Source of the DNA: Agromyces sp. 3263
GTDB lineage: Bacteria; Actinomycetota; Actinomycetes; Actinomycetales; Microbacteriaceae
DNA length: 64,000 nucleotides
Assembly: GCF_031456545.1 (NCBI RefSeq)
Contig: NZ_JAVDUV010000002.1
Span: forward strand, 1,116,001 to 1,180,000
Direction: 5' to 3'
The notes below the pieces were generated by a model, which saw nothing but the letters and a program-made list of their open reading frames with translations, searched no databases and had not been told where the DNA came from. A program made the position numbers and the translations under genes. Of the stretch, positions 15,745 through 23,841 are shown in pieces. The number at the start of each line of letters is the position of its first letter. Position 1 is the stretch's first letter.

Positions 15745-17196
15745 TCATCCGGTCGACAGGTTCGGCAACGCGCGCACGCCGAACTCGTGCCGCAGCGCGC
15801 TCAGCGCGGCGTACCACCCGTTCATCCCGGTCACGCCGGGGCCCGGCGGCGTCGAGGCCGACGCCAGGTACACGCCGGGAACAGGCGTGCGCCATGGGTC
15901 GGGCGAGCACACCGGTCGGCGCAGCAGTTGCCCGATCGACGGCGTGCCCGAGGCGATGTCGCCGAGGACGTAGTTGGGGTCGTACCGCTCGATGTCCTCC
16001 GCGGTGCGACTGGATGCCGCTAGCACGAGGTCGCGGAATCCGGGGGCGAACCGCTCGATCTGCCGCGTGATCGCCTCCCGCTGGTCGAGCGTCGAGCCGC
16101 GCGGCACGTGGGTGTACGTCCACAGCACGTGCCGCCCCGCCGGGGCGCGCGAGTCGTCGACGATGGAGGGCTGCGAGACGAGCACGTACGGCGATGGGCT
16201 GTGCCGTCCGAGCGCCACGTCGTGTTCGGCGCGCGCGATCTGCGCCCGGGTGCCGCCGACGTGCACGGTGCCCGCTCCGGCGAGGCCGGGGTCGGCCCAC
16301 GGGACGGGCCCCGAGAGGGCGAAGTCCACCTTCGCGACGCCGTTGCCGTAGCGGAAGCGGCGCAGAGCCCGGGCGTAGGCGCCTGGCACGCTGCGCCCGG
16401 CGATTCGGAGGAGTGCTCGCGGGGTCACGTCCGCCAGGATGGCGCGCGCCGACGGCAGTTCGTCGAGCGCCGTCACCTCGGCGTTCGTGGTGATCCGGCC
16501 GCCGTGCGCCAGCAGGTCGGCGGCGAGCGCGTCCACGATGGCCTGGCTGCCGCCGACCGGGATCGGCCAGCCTCGGGCGTGGGCGTAGGTGCCGAGCGCG
16601 AGACCGGCACCGGCCGGCGCGACCCCCGGCATCGGCAAGATGGTGTGGGCCGCGACCCCGGTGAGCATCGCCGGTGCGACGTCCTCCGCGAAGCGGGCGT
16701 TCCACAGGGGCGAGCCCTGCTCCAGTGCCCGGAGGCCGAACCGTACCGCGGTCACCGGATGCGCGGGCACCCCGAGCAGGTTGCTGCCCGTGAAGCCGGC
16801 GACGTCGTCGGCGCGTGCCACGAGCGGCGCCATCAGGCGGCGGTACGCCGCGCCGTCCCGGCCGAGTCCCTCCGCGGTCCGGTCGAGGTCGAGGTAGGCG
16901 AGCCCGGCCCGGCCGCCGTCGAGCGGATGCCCGTACGAGACCGGCGGCAACCGCAGCTCGATGCGCCGCGCGAGCTGGAACTCGCGGAAGAATCGCGATG
17001 CGAGGGCCATCGGATGCACCGCCGAGCAGACGTCGTGCCGGAATCCGGGCAGCGTGAGCTCGGACGTGCGCGCGCCGCCGCCGATCGTCGGGTTGCGTTC
17101 GAAGACCTGCACCGAGAGTCCCGACCTCGCGAGCGTGACCGCCGCGGCGAGTCCGTTCGGCCCGGCTCCGACGACGACCGCGTCCACGTCGGTCAC
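15745..17196 (-). CDS. CrtI/PYROXD2-like FAD-dependent oxidoreductase
   Basis: The 483-residue protein begins with the Rossmann FAD motif DAVVVGAGPNGLAAAVTLARSG (residues 4-25). The phytoene-desaturase-like block FERNPTIGGGARTSELTLPGFRHDVCSAVHPM comes next. It ends with the second FAD-contact motif YLASASTPPGPGVTGMNGWYAA. It belongs to the phytoene dehydrogenase-related group whose substrates are mostly unknown; no carotenoid genes surround it. The GTG start has AGGAGG nine bases upstream and overlaps the SRPBCC stop (GTGA). The two proteins therefore probably act together, perhaps on a hydrophobic ligand bound by the SRPBCC fold. Confidence 0.88.
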   Translation of the reverse strand: MTDVDAVVVGAGPNGLAAAVTLARSGLSVQVFERNPTIGGGARTSELTLPGFRHDVCSAVHPMALASRFFREFQLARRIELRLPPVSYGHPLDGGRAGLAYLDLDRTAEGLGRDGAAYRRLMAPLVARADDVAGFTGSNLLGVPAHPVTAVRFGLRALEQGSPLWNARFAEDVAPAMLTGVAAHTILPMPGVAPAGAGLALGTYAHARGWPIPVGGSQAIVDALAADLLAHGGRITTNAEVTALDELPSARAILADVTPRALLRIAGRSVPGAYARALRRFRYGNGVAKVDFALSGPVPWADPGLAGAGTVHVGGTRAQIARAEHDVALGRHSPSPYVLVSQPSIVDDSRAPAGRHVLWTYTHVPRGSTLDQREAITRQIERFAPGFRDLVLAASSRTAEDIERYDPNYVLGDIASGTPSIGQLLRRPVCSPDPWRTPVPGVYLASASTPPGPGVTGMNGWYAALSALRHEFGVRALPNLSTG

Positions 17197-17651
17197 CCGC
17201 TGCGCCTCCTGGACGCGCCCTCGCGCCCCTCGGCGAGGAACGCCAGCCGCTGCAGGGTCTCCCGATTGCGGACGTAGAGCATGGGATCGGTGAGGAACCG
17301 CGGGATCCAGCTGCCCGGACCCTCGACCGGCTCCTCCTGGATCCGGACGATGCATCCGCGCGACCCCTCTCGCACGTCGATCGTCACGCGAGCCTCCCCG
17401 ATGGGCCACCCCTTGGCGCGCACGACGGCGCGGCGCGGCGGATCCCACTCGAGGCTCACGGTGTCGTCGTCGATGAGCAGCGGCCACACGCCGACCGAGT
17501 GGTGGAGCTCGCTGCGCTCGGCCGGCCAGTCCCCGTCCACCGCACGCATCCGCGACGCGCCCACGACCCAGCCCGGGTAGAGCCATCCGTCGGCGAGGAC
17601 CTCGAACACCGCCTCGGGCGAGCACCGCATGGCGCGAACGTTGCGAGACAC
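17193..17651 (-). CDS. SRPBCC (START/Bet v1-like) family protein
   Basis: The GTG start at 17651 has GGAGGGG six bases upstream and gives 152 residues. The pattern SPEAVFEVLADGWLYPGWVVGASRMRAVDGDWP, then EWDPPRRAVVRAKGWP, then PRFLTDPMLYVRNRETLQRLAFLAE is that of polyketide-cyclase-type SRPBCC domains, which bind hydrophobic ligands in a helix-grip cavity. It is first in a two-gene operon with the CrtI-like oxidoreductase and is divergent from an SDR gene across a TTGACA/TGTCAA inverted repeat. Confidence 0.85.
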   Translation of the reverse strand: MSRNVRAMRCSPEAVFEVLADGWLYPGWVVGASRMRAVDGDWPAERSELHHSVGVWPLLIDDDTVSLEWDPPRRAVVRAKGWPIGEARVTIDVREGSRGCIVRIQEEPVEGPGSWIPRFLTDPMLYVRNRETLQRLAFLAEGREGASRRRSG

Positions 17652-17723
17652 TGGGTTCCCCTCCGGGCCGGCCGGTCGCACGACCCACCCCGACGCTAAC
17701 CGCGCGCCGAGACCGTGTCGCGG

Positions 17724-17741
17724 GATTGACACCCGGCTGTC
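17724..17741. promoter_or_regulatory. Inverted repeat TTGACA-N6-TGTCAA between divergent genes
   Basis: TTGACA (17724-17729) and TGTCAA (17736-17741) form a perfect inverted repeat around CCCGGC. A third half-site-like TTGTCGG follows at 17747. It lies 72 bases before the SRPBCC start and 76 before the SDR start. Each arm could serve as a -35 box for its own strand, though I see no convincing -10, so it may equally be an operator. Confidence 0.5.
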
Positions 17742-17817
17742 AACCCGGTTGTCGGCGAAGTGGAGCGCTTGTGGGATGAACAGACGATCCAGGACGAACC
17801 GAGAAGGGCGCACCGAC

Positions 17818-18657
17818 ATGAACCAGCCGGCACAGCAGCAGGAGCCTCCGGGCTCCGAGCAGGACATGACCCCGAAGCCCGACCACGGCGAGGAGAGTTA
17901 CCGGGGATCCGGGCGGCTCGAGGGAAAGGTCGCGGTCATCACCGGCGCCGACAGCGGCATCGGCAAGGCCGTGGCGATCGCCTATGCGCGCGAGGGAGCC
18001 GACGTGCTCGTGAGCTACCTCGACGAGCACGAGGATGCCGCGGAGACCTGCCGCTACGTCGAGGAGGCCGGGCGCCGCGCCGTGTCGATCTCGGGCGACC
18101 TCGCCGACCCCGCCCACTGCCGCGAGGTCATCGCGAAGGCGGTCTCGGAGTTCGGCCGCATCGACGTGCTCGTCAGCAACGCCGCGTTCCAGATGGACCA
18201 CCCCACGCTCGAGGAGATCCCCGACGAGGAATGGGATCGCACCATCGCGGTCAACCTGAGCGCGTTCTTCCACCTCGTCAAGGCGGCACTGCCGCACCTG
18301 GGCGAGGGCGCCTCGATCATCGGCTCCTCCTCGGTGAACTCCGACATGCCGTCGCCGTCGCTGATCCCCTACGCCGCGACGAAAGCCGGCATCGCGAACA
18401 TGACCGCGTCCCTGGCCCAGCTGCTCGCCGAGCGGGGCATCCGGGCCAACAGTGTCGCACCGGGACCGGTGTGGACGCCGCTCATCCCGTCGACGATGCC
18501 GCCCGAGAAGGTGGAGAGCTTCGGACAGCAGGTCCCGATGAAGCGCCCGGCGCAGCCCGCCGAGCTCGCGCCGGTCTACGTGCTGCTCGCCTCCGATGAG
18601 GCCAGCTACGTGTCGGGCGCCCGCATCGCCGTCACCGGAGGGAAGCCGATCCTCTGA
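17818..18657 (+). CDS. SDR family oxidoreductase (general-stress YhdF/YdaD-like)
   Basis: The 279-residue protein has the classical SDR layout: NAD(P)-binding VAVITGADSGIGKAVAIAYAREGADV (about residues 40-65), VLVSNAAF, the catalytic serine in IIGSSSVNS, and YxxxK in IPYAATKAG. The extra N-terminal 38 residues, rich in Gln/Pro and ending in GRLEGKVAVITG, are typical of the Bacillus stress-type subgroup (KPDHGEESYRGSGRL). AGAAGGG lies eight bases before the ATG at 17818. A perfect 16-base-arm hairpin terminates it. The substrate is not known. Confidence 0.92.
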   Translation: MNQPAQQQEPPGSEQDMTPKPDHGEESYRGSGRLEGKVAVITGADSGIGKAVAIAYAREGADVLVSYLDEHEDAAETCRYVEEAGRRAVSISGDLADPAHCREVIAKAVSEFGRIDVLVSNAAFQMDHPTLEEIPDEEWDRTIAVNLSAFFHLVKAALPHLGEGASIIGSSSVNSDMPSPSLIPYAATKAGIANMTASLAQLLAERGIRANSVAPGPVWTPLIPSTMPPEKVESFGQQVPMKRPAQPAELAPVYVLLASDEASYVSGARIAVTGGKPIL

Positions 18658-18676
18658 GGCCGCGAATCGCGACGAG

Positions 18677-18708
18677 CGGATGCCGCAGCCGGCCGGCTGC
18701 GGCATCCG
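18677..18708. terminator. Bidirectional terminator: perfect 32-base palindrome
   Basis: Arms 18677-18692 and 18693-18708 are perfectly complementary and contain two head-to-head copies of the word CGGATGCCGC. It lies between the SDR stop (18657) and the stop of the convergent small gene (18732), so it should terminate both. Confidence 0.75.
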
Positions 18709-18731
18709 TCATCGTGTGACCGGGACTCGCC

Positions 18732-19070
18732 TCAGAGGTCGTCGACCCACTCGGGGAGGTCGTCGGTCCCCGACGCCGCGGATGGGACATTCCGCGTAGG
18801 CTGCAGCCGCGCGGTCATGGCCGCGAGGTGCGCCAGGACGTCGGGGTCGCGCAACTCGCCGAACGGGGAATCGGCGGGCTTCGCCATGATCTGGCTCGCG
18901 GGGCCGACGAGCACCTTGACCATCTGGCGCTCCCCGTCGTCGTCGAGCGTGGGGATCTCCACCGTCGACGCGGTCTCGCTCTGTGCAAGTGCCTGGCTGT
19001 AGGTGAGCAACGCCTCGGCAATCTCATCGCCGGTCAGCAACTCGCCCCCGGCGTACACGATCGTCATCAC
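18732..19070 (-). CDS. Hypothetical protein, 112 residues
   Basis: I do not recognise it. The ATG at 19070 gives an acidic soluble protein: MMTIVYAGGELLTGDEIAEALLTYSQALAQSE. A beta-like stretch (TVEIPTLDDDGERQMVKVLVGPASQIMAKPAD) and a C-terminal tail ending LPEWVDDL follow. The predicted mix of helix, paired strands and helix fits a small globular fold. Codon use is normal, and a terminator lies right after its stop codon, which supports a real gene. An alternative start is the adjacent second ATG. Confidence 0.65.
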   Translation of the reverse strand: MMTIVYAGGELLTGDEIAEALLTYSQALAQSETASTVEIPTLDDDGERQMVKVLVGPASQIMAKPADSPFGELRDPDVLAHLAAMTARLQPTRNVPSAASGTDDLPEWVDDL

Positions 19071-19186
19071 GAGATACAGGATGCCGCCGCGCAGGGCCGT
19101 TCGGGAGCGGCTTGACGGCCACGATCCGGCGCGTTATGCGGGCCGAACCCACCGCGCCCACCCCCGCGCCAGCTCGCGAGCGAGGC

Positions 19187-19867
19187 CTATTCGGCGCTCA
19201 CCGCTCCCTCGTGGTGCGGGGTGCCGACCGGCTTGGACTCGGAGCTGCCACGCTGCCGCAGCACGATCGACAGGGCCACCATGCTGCCCACCGCGAGGAA
19301 CTCGGACTGCCAGTTCTGCAGCGTCCGGTTCCAGAAGTCGGCGGAGAGGAGGTACTCCCCGAAGGTGAGGAGGTCCTGCCCGTGCTCCGCCTGCTCGGCG
19401 TTGAACACGGTGTGGCCGGCGATGCCCTGCGCGAGCCACGACAGCACGAAGATCGCGCCCATGGTGATGAGGAGCGAGTTGCTGTACACCGTCTGCCGCC
19501 AGCCCGTCGCCTTCGCCCAGGACGGCGACTCGGGCTCGGCGTACCGACCCACCTTCTGCTCCTCGTCGCTGCCGATGCCCTCGTGCCCGACCTCCTTCGA
19601 TTCCGGCGACCCGGCCTGCACGAGCCAGATCGTCGCGAAGATGAAGAGGAAGAACTGCAGGTACTCGGACTGCCAGTTCTCGGCCACGTCGACGACGAAC
19701 TCCGACGACGTCACGAAGTCGAGCCACGTCACGGCCGCGGCGCCGTGCGCGAGCTGCTCCTCGTTGAACGAGATCAGCCCGGCGATCGACTGGCCGATGA
19801 GCGCGAGCACGAAGAGCACGGCGAAGAAGATGCTGAGCGAATGCTGCCGGATGCGCACGCTGATCAC
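19187..19867 (-). CDS. DUF6766-type membrane protein
   Basis: The GTG start at 19867 gives 226 residues with four predicted membrane helices in two repeated halves. Each half has a helix ending LALIGQSIAGLISFNEEQ or LSWLAQGIAGHTVFNAEQ. A loop follows with AHGAAAVTWLDFVTSSEF or EHGQDLLTFGEYLLSADF, then a W-x-SE(Y/F)L helix. The protein is thus an internal duplication of about 90 residues joined by a charged linker. The GTG overlaps the stop of a 27-codon gene by four bases (GTGA). Function is unknown. Confidence 0.8.
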   Translation of the reverse strand: MISVRIRQHSLSIFFAVLFVLALIGQSIAGLISFNEEQLAHGAAAVTWLDFVTSSEFVVDVAENWQSEYLQFFLFIFATIWLVQAGSPESKEVGHEGIGSDEEQKVGRYAEPESPSWAKATGWRQTVYSNSLLITMGAIFVLSWLAQGIAGHTVFNAEQAEHGQDLLTFGEYLLSADFWNRTLQNWQSEFLAVGSMVALSIVLRQRGSSESKPVGTPHHEGAVSAE

Positions 19868-19947
19868 CGCCCCGAGAGCCCGATGCCGAGCATGTAGACG
19901 AGACCGACGGCGATGCCGACGATCCATGTCGTCGAGAGGACCTTCAT
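19864..19947 (-). CDS. 27-residue single-helix membrane peptide
   Basis: This short frame is ATG 19947 to TGA 19864-19866. It encodes a Lys-starting peptide, MKVLSTTWIVGIAVGLVYMLG followed by IGLSGR, which is one transmembrane helix with short polar ends. It overlaps the GTG of the DUF6766 gene by four bases, the arrangement used for coupled genes in this window. No strong ribosome-binding site is visible, so coding status rests on the overlap and on the membrane-helix composition. Confidence 0.5.
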   Translation of the reverse strand: MKVLSTTWIVGIAVGLVYMLGIGLSGR

Positions 19948-20007
19948 GCCGCGAAGATAACGCCGGTCCGGGCGACGCGGCAGCGGGTTGACGGAGCGCG
20001 GTCGCGG

Positions 20008-20081
20008 TGCTCCCGCTGGGATTCGAACCCAGACTCGAGCGAGTTTAAGTCGCCTGCCTCTGCCGATTGGGCTACGGGAGC
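20008..20081 (-). tRNA. tRNA-Leu (anticodon UAA) with class I architecture
   Basis: The acceptor stem GCTCCCG/CGGGAGC is perfect, and the discriminator is A. The anticodon stem GGCGA/TCGCT encloses loop CTTAAAC with anticodon TAA. The T arm is CTGGG-TTCGAAT-CCCAG. The total is 74 bases with a variable region of only five bases (CGAGT). By anticodon and A73 it reads UUA (Leu), but bacterial leucine tRNAs normally have a long variable arm. CCA is not encoded. UUA codons should be very rare at this GC content. Confidence 0.9.
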
Positions 20082-20115
20082 GCGGCGCCGGCAGGGCCGG
20101 CGCCACGCACCCACA

Positions 20116-23100
20116 CTACTTCGCGGTCCACCGCCGTCGTGCGGCGAGGATCAGCGCACCGAGCAGGGCAGCCAGGGTGCCGACCGTCATCAGCGTCACC
20201 GTCGCCGCAGTGCCGGTCGAAGCCAACCCGGCCGGCCCCGGCGGCACGAGCGGCGCGACCGGGATCGGCGGCACCGGCAGCACGTCGAACGACACGCTCG
20301 CGATGTCGCTCTCCACCGTGCCCTCCTGCGGCGTCGACGCCGTCGCGGTCGCCGAGTTCTCCACCCGCCCGGCCGTGAGATCCGCCGCCGTGGTCACGTA
20401 CGTCCCCACGCACTCGAGGGACGCACTCGGGGCGAGCTCATCCTCCGGACACACGATCACTGGAGGGGTCCCTGTGCCGGTGAACGACGCCTCGGCGATG
20501 GCGATCCCCGACAGCGTGATCGCCCCCGTGTTCGTCACCGTGAACGTGTACGTCACCGTGGTGCCCGCCCCGATCACCGCGACCGGATCGACGGACTTCA
20601 CCAGCGCGAGCGAGGCGACCGCGTCGACCGCGACGGTGGCGATGTCCTCCGTGGACGACATCATCGACCCCGACGGTGGCACGCCGGACGCGGCTGCCGA
20701 GTTGACCAGGTTGCCGCCGTCGATGTCCGCTTGCGTCACGGTGTACGTCGCGGTGCAGGTCACCGAGGCGTCGGGCAGCAACTCGGCTGCCCCGGCTGGG
20801 CACACCGCGGCGGACAACGGGCCGCTTCCGGTGAACGAGCCCTCCGTCACCATGACGTCGTCGATGGTGACATTGCCCGTGTTGGTGATCAGGAACGAGT
20901 ACGTGATCTCCTGTCCAGGGGCCGTGACCGTCGTCGGGTCGGAGGTCTTGTCCATCGACAACGACGGCGAGGCCACGAAGGTGATGGGAGCCACGGACGG
21001 CGTGGCCGTCACCACGGGCCCGACCGGCGGGGTCGCGCTCGCGGACGCCGTGTTGATGACCGAACCGGAGTCGATGTCGGCCTGGGTCAGCGCGTACGTC
21101 GCGGTGCACGTCACGTCGTCGCCCGGCGCCAGGGACGCGATCTCGGCCGGCGGGCACGTGATCACCGGCGCGGTGCCAGTGCCGGTGAACTCGACCTCGC
21201 TGACCGCGACATCCGACAGCGTCACGTTGCCGGTGTTCCCGACGATGAACGAGTACGTCACGATCTCGCCCGCCTCCGTGAACCCACCGGGGCCGGCGGT
21301 CTTCACGACCGTCATCGCGGGGGCGGGCTCGATCGTCGTCGAGGTCGAATCAGGCGCGGACTCGACCGACCCGGCCAGATCCGACGTGGCACTCGCCGTG
21401 GCCGTGTTCTCGATCGACCCCTCGTCGACGTCCGCCTGCGAGAGCGTGTACGTCGCCGTGCAGGTGACCGTCGCGCCCGGGATCAGCGTGTTCGTGGGGC
21501 AGCTCACAGCCGAGACGGTGCCCGAACCGGTGAACAGCGCCGCATCCTCCGCGACGGCCACGTCATCGAGCGTGACGTTCCCCGTGTTGGTCAGCAGGAA
21601 CGAGTAGGTGACGACCTGTCCGGCCGCGGTGTACGGACCAGGACTGGCGGTCTTGTCCAGGCTGATGCCGGGCTCCGCCGCGGTCGGGATCGCCAACGTC
21701 GTCGCGGTCGCCGTCACGTCGGCACCATCGGGGTCGTCGCCGGTCACGGTCGCCGCGTTCTCGACGCCGCCGTTGTCGACGTCGTCCTGCTCGACCGTGT
21801 ACGTCGCCGTGCACAGCAGCTGGTCGCCGGGCAACAGCTCGGTCACGGGGTCGCACACCAGTGCAGACAGCGTGCCGGCACCGGTGAACCCGACGTCGGC
21901 GACGACGGGGTCGGTGATCGCCACGTTGCCGGTGTTCGTCACCACGAACGAGTACGTCACCTCGGTCCCCACGTCGAAGCTGTCGGGATCCGACGGCGTC
22001 GCGGACTTGACGATCGAGAGTGATGGCGCGATCGGGATCTCGACGAGCGTCGACGCGGTGCCGCCGTCTGGCAACGTGGCCACGTTCGACAGCACTCCGT
22101 CGCCGGCGAGCGTGAGCGTGACCGAATAGCCGATCGTCACCGATTCGCCCACTCCGAGAGGTCCCGACCAGCTCAGCTCGTCGCCCACGACCGTCGGCGG
22201 CGGGGCGCTCCCCGACGAGGTCGCGTCGCCGTTGTACGTCCCGTCGTCGGTGATCCCCGACAGGTCATCGGTGAATGACGCCGGATCGGCCGCCGTGTAC
22301 GGTGTCCCCCCGCTGTTCCGGACGGTCACGGCGTAGTTCACGATGTCGCCCGCCCGCGACGCCACGGTCGCCGTGGAGGTCTTCGAGATCTCGAGCGCCG
22401 CCGGCGCGACGAACGTCACCGTCGCACAGGTGCTCGGCGGGTCCAGCCCGACGACCGCGGAGAGATTCGTGGGACAGTTCTGGTAGTTCTGCGGCGCCTC
22501 CAGCGTCGGCGTCGTGGCCGCCGTCACATCGACCGTGAACGTGCAGAACGGCACACCCGCGGGGATGTCGCCCGCCAAGCCGATCGTGCCGCCCCCCGTC
22601 GCCGCCGTCACGACCCCGTTCGCGCAGGTCGACGACGCGTTCGACGGACTCGCCACGACCAGGCCGGGCTGCAGGTTGTCGGTCGCCGACCATCCCACCT
22701 TCGACGCCAGCTCCGCGGTGTTCGTCACCGTGAAGGTCAGCGTCGACACCCCGTCGAAGTCCGGGGTCGAGAACGACTTGTCCAACGAGGGCGTCACGTC
22801 GAGGATGCGGATGTCGTCGAACGCCGCGTCATTCCCCAAGCCGCCGCCGGTGAGATTGCGCATGACGATCCCCACGGAATTCGAGGTCGTGATGAACGAG
22901 GTCGAGGCCGGGAAGATGCCCGCCCGCACCTCGGTCCGGTTGTCGCCACCTTGGATGGGCGGTGTGGTGACCACCGTGGCCCCTCGAGGATCGGTGCACG
23001 GGTTGATCGGCGCGCCGATGGGAAGCTGCGTGACGCCCTCCTTGAGCGAGAACTGAAGACGGGGTTGGTCCGTGAGGTTGCAGTTCAGCGCGGAGGCGCT

Positions 23101-23658
23101 GACCGAGAAGGTGAGGAATCGAGACGGCGTCGGCAGCGGAATCGGGCTCACCGTCTCGAACATGACGCCGTTGTTGGCGCCGCCGCCGATCGAGAACGCC
23201 GCGTTCGCACTGTTCGTCAACGGGTTCGCCGATCCGTTGATCAGTCCGATTCCGTACGTGAGCTTCCGGAGCGAATTGAACCAGAGATCGCCGTTCGAGC
23301 CGTCGGAGTTGCACATGCCCGCGAGCTTCGTGTTCGTCGACGACGTGACGAACCCGTTGCATCGCGCGATGGAACTCCAGAACGCGTCAGCCGTGTAGGT
23401 GCCGCCGATGCTGGACACGTAGCTCGTGAGCAGCGTCGGAGTGCCGACGTCCGGAGCGTTCTCGAAATCCTCCTGGAACACCACGGTCGGCGGCGCCGGC
23501 TCTCCCGGATCGCCGGGAGCGGCGACCGCCGGCGCCGGAGCGCCGAGGGGATCGACGGACGTCAACTGCTCGAGCGCGACGGAGCCGGCGCCGATGAGAC
23601 CGCCGACCACCACCAGCGCACAGAAGCGGAGCATGGCGCGATTCGAGCGCTCGCCCAC
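20116..23658 (-). CDS. Large wall-anchored repeat protein (DUF11/DUF7507-like domains, LASTG sorting signal)
   Basis: The GTG at 23658 (GGGAG five bases upstream) gives 1180 residues. A membrane-type signal sequence (MLRFCALVVVGGLIGAGSVALEQL) and an Ala/Pro spacer come first. A unique lectin/jelly-roll-like domain of about 300 residues follows (VFQEDFENAPDVGTPTLL to FDDIRILDVTPS), then one divergent and five strong tandem repeats of about 95-110 residues. Each repeat follows the plan K(T/S)..P....G..(V/I)TYSF.(V/L/I)TNTGN(V)(T)...V..(A/E)..FTG.G....V.CP.....L.P...(V/L).CTATYT...D...G...N.A.A. It ends LASTG, a hydrophobic helix and RRR, a sortase signal. It is probably a surface adhesin-like stalk; the paired Lys and Asn at the repeat ends could form isopeptide bonds (inference). 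Confidence 0.85.
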   Translation of the reverse strand: MGERSNRAMLRFCALVVVGGLIGAGSVALEQLTSVDPLGAPAPAVAAPGDPGEPAPPTVVFQEDFENAPDVGTPTLLTSYVSSIGGTYTADAFWSSIARCNGFVTSSTNTKLAGMCNSDGSNGDLWFNSLRKLTYGIGLINGSANPLTNSANAAFSIGGGANNGVMFETVSPIPLPTPSRFLTFSVSASALNCNLTDQPRLQFSLKEGVTQLPIGAPINPCTDPRGATVVTTPPIQGGDNRTEVRAGIFPASTSFITTSNSVGIVMRNLTGGGLGNDAAFDDIRILDVTPSLDKSFSTPDFDGVSTLTFTVTNTAELASKVGWSATDNLQPGLVVASPSNASSTCANGVVTAATGGGTIGLAGDIPAGVPFCTFTVDVTAATTPTLEAPQNYQNCPTNLSAVVGLDPPSTCATVTFVAPAALEISKTSTATVASRAGDIVNYAVTVRNSGGTPYTAADPASFTDDLSGITDDGTYNGDATSSGSAPPPTVVGDELSWSGPLGVGESVTIGYSVTLTLAGDGVLSNVATLPDGGTASTLVEIPIAPSLSIVKSATPSDPDSFDVGTEVTYSFVVTNTGNVAITDPVVADVGFTGAGTLSALVCDPVTELLPGDQLLCTATYTVEQDDVDNGGVENAATVTGDDPDGADVTATATTLAIPTAAEPGISLDKTASPGPYTAAGQVVTYSFLLTNTGNVTLDDVAVAEDAALFTGSGTVSAVSCPTNTLIPGATVTCTATYTLSQADVDEGSIENTATASATSDLAGSVESAPDSTSTTIEPAPAMTVVKTAGPGGFTEAGEIVTYSFIVGNTGNVTLSDVAVSEVEFTGTGTAPVITCPPAEIASLAPGDDVTCTATYALTQADIDSGSVINTASASATPPVGPVVTATPSVAPITFVASPSLSMDKTSDPTTVTAPGQEITYSFLITNTGNVTIDDVMVTEGSFTGSGPLSAAVCPAGAAELLPDASVTCTATYTVTQADIDGGNLVNSAAASGVPPSGSMMSSTEDIATVAVDAVASLALVKSVDPVAVIGAGTTVTYTFTVTNTGAITLSGIAIAEASFTGTGTPPVIVCPEDELAPSASLECVGTYVTTAADLTAGRVENSATATASTPQEGTVESDIASVSFDVLPVPPIPVAPLVPPGPAGLASTGTAATVTLMTVGTLAALLGALILAARRRWTAK

Positions 23659-23841
23659 GTGTGCTCCCACAGGAACCCCCCAGTGTGGTGACGCGATATC
23701 GCGCCCGTTCCCCCCGGAACTCTCGCATTGTTGCACGGCGCCCACCACCGGAGCAAGGATTCCTCACTCTGGCAGAAACGCACGAATCCGGCGTGAGTCA
23801 CCCGGAGGCGCCTCACGCCGGATCGGCGGTTCGTGGGACTG

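Noticed and set aside
15745..17196. Carotenoid phytoene desaturase (crtI)
   Set aside because: It belongs to the wider CrtI-like family, but no crtB, crtE or other carotenoid genes are adjacent, and it is paired with an SRPBCC protein.
20116..23658. CRISPR-like or satellite repeats inside the large surface protein gene
   Set aside because: The DNA repeats follow protein domain units of about 95-110 codons with diverged sequence; they are coding repeats, not an array.
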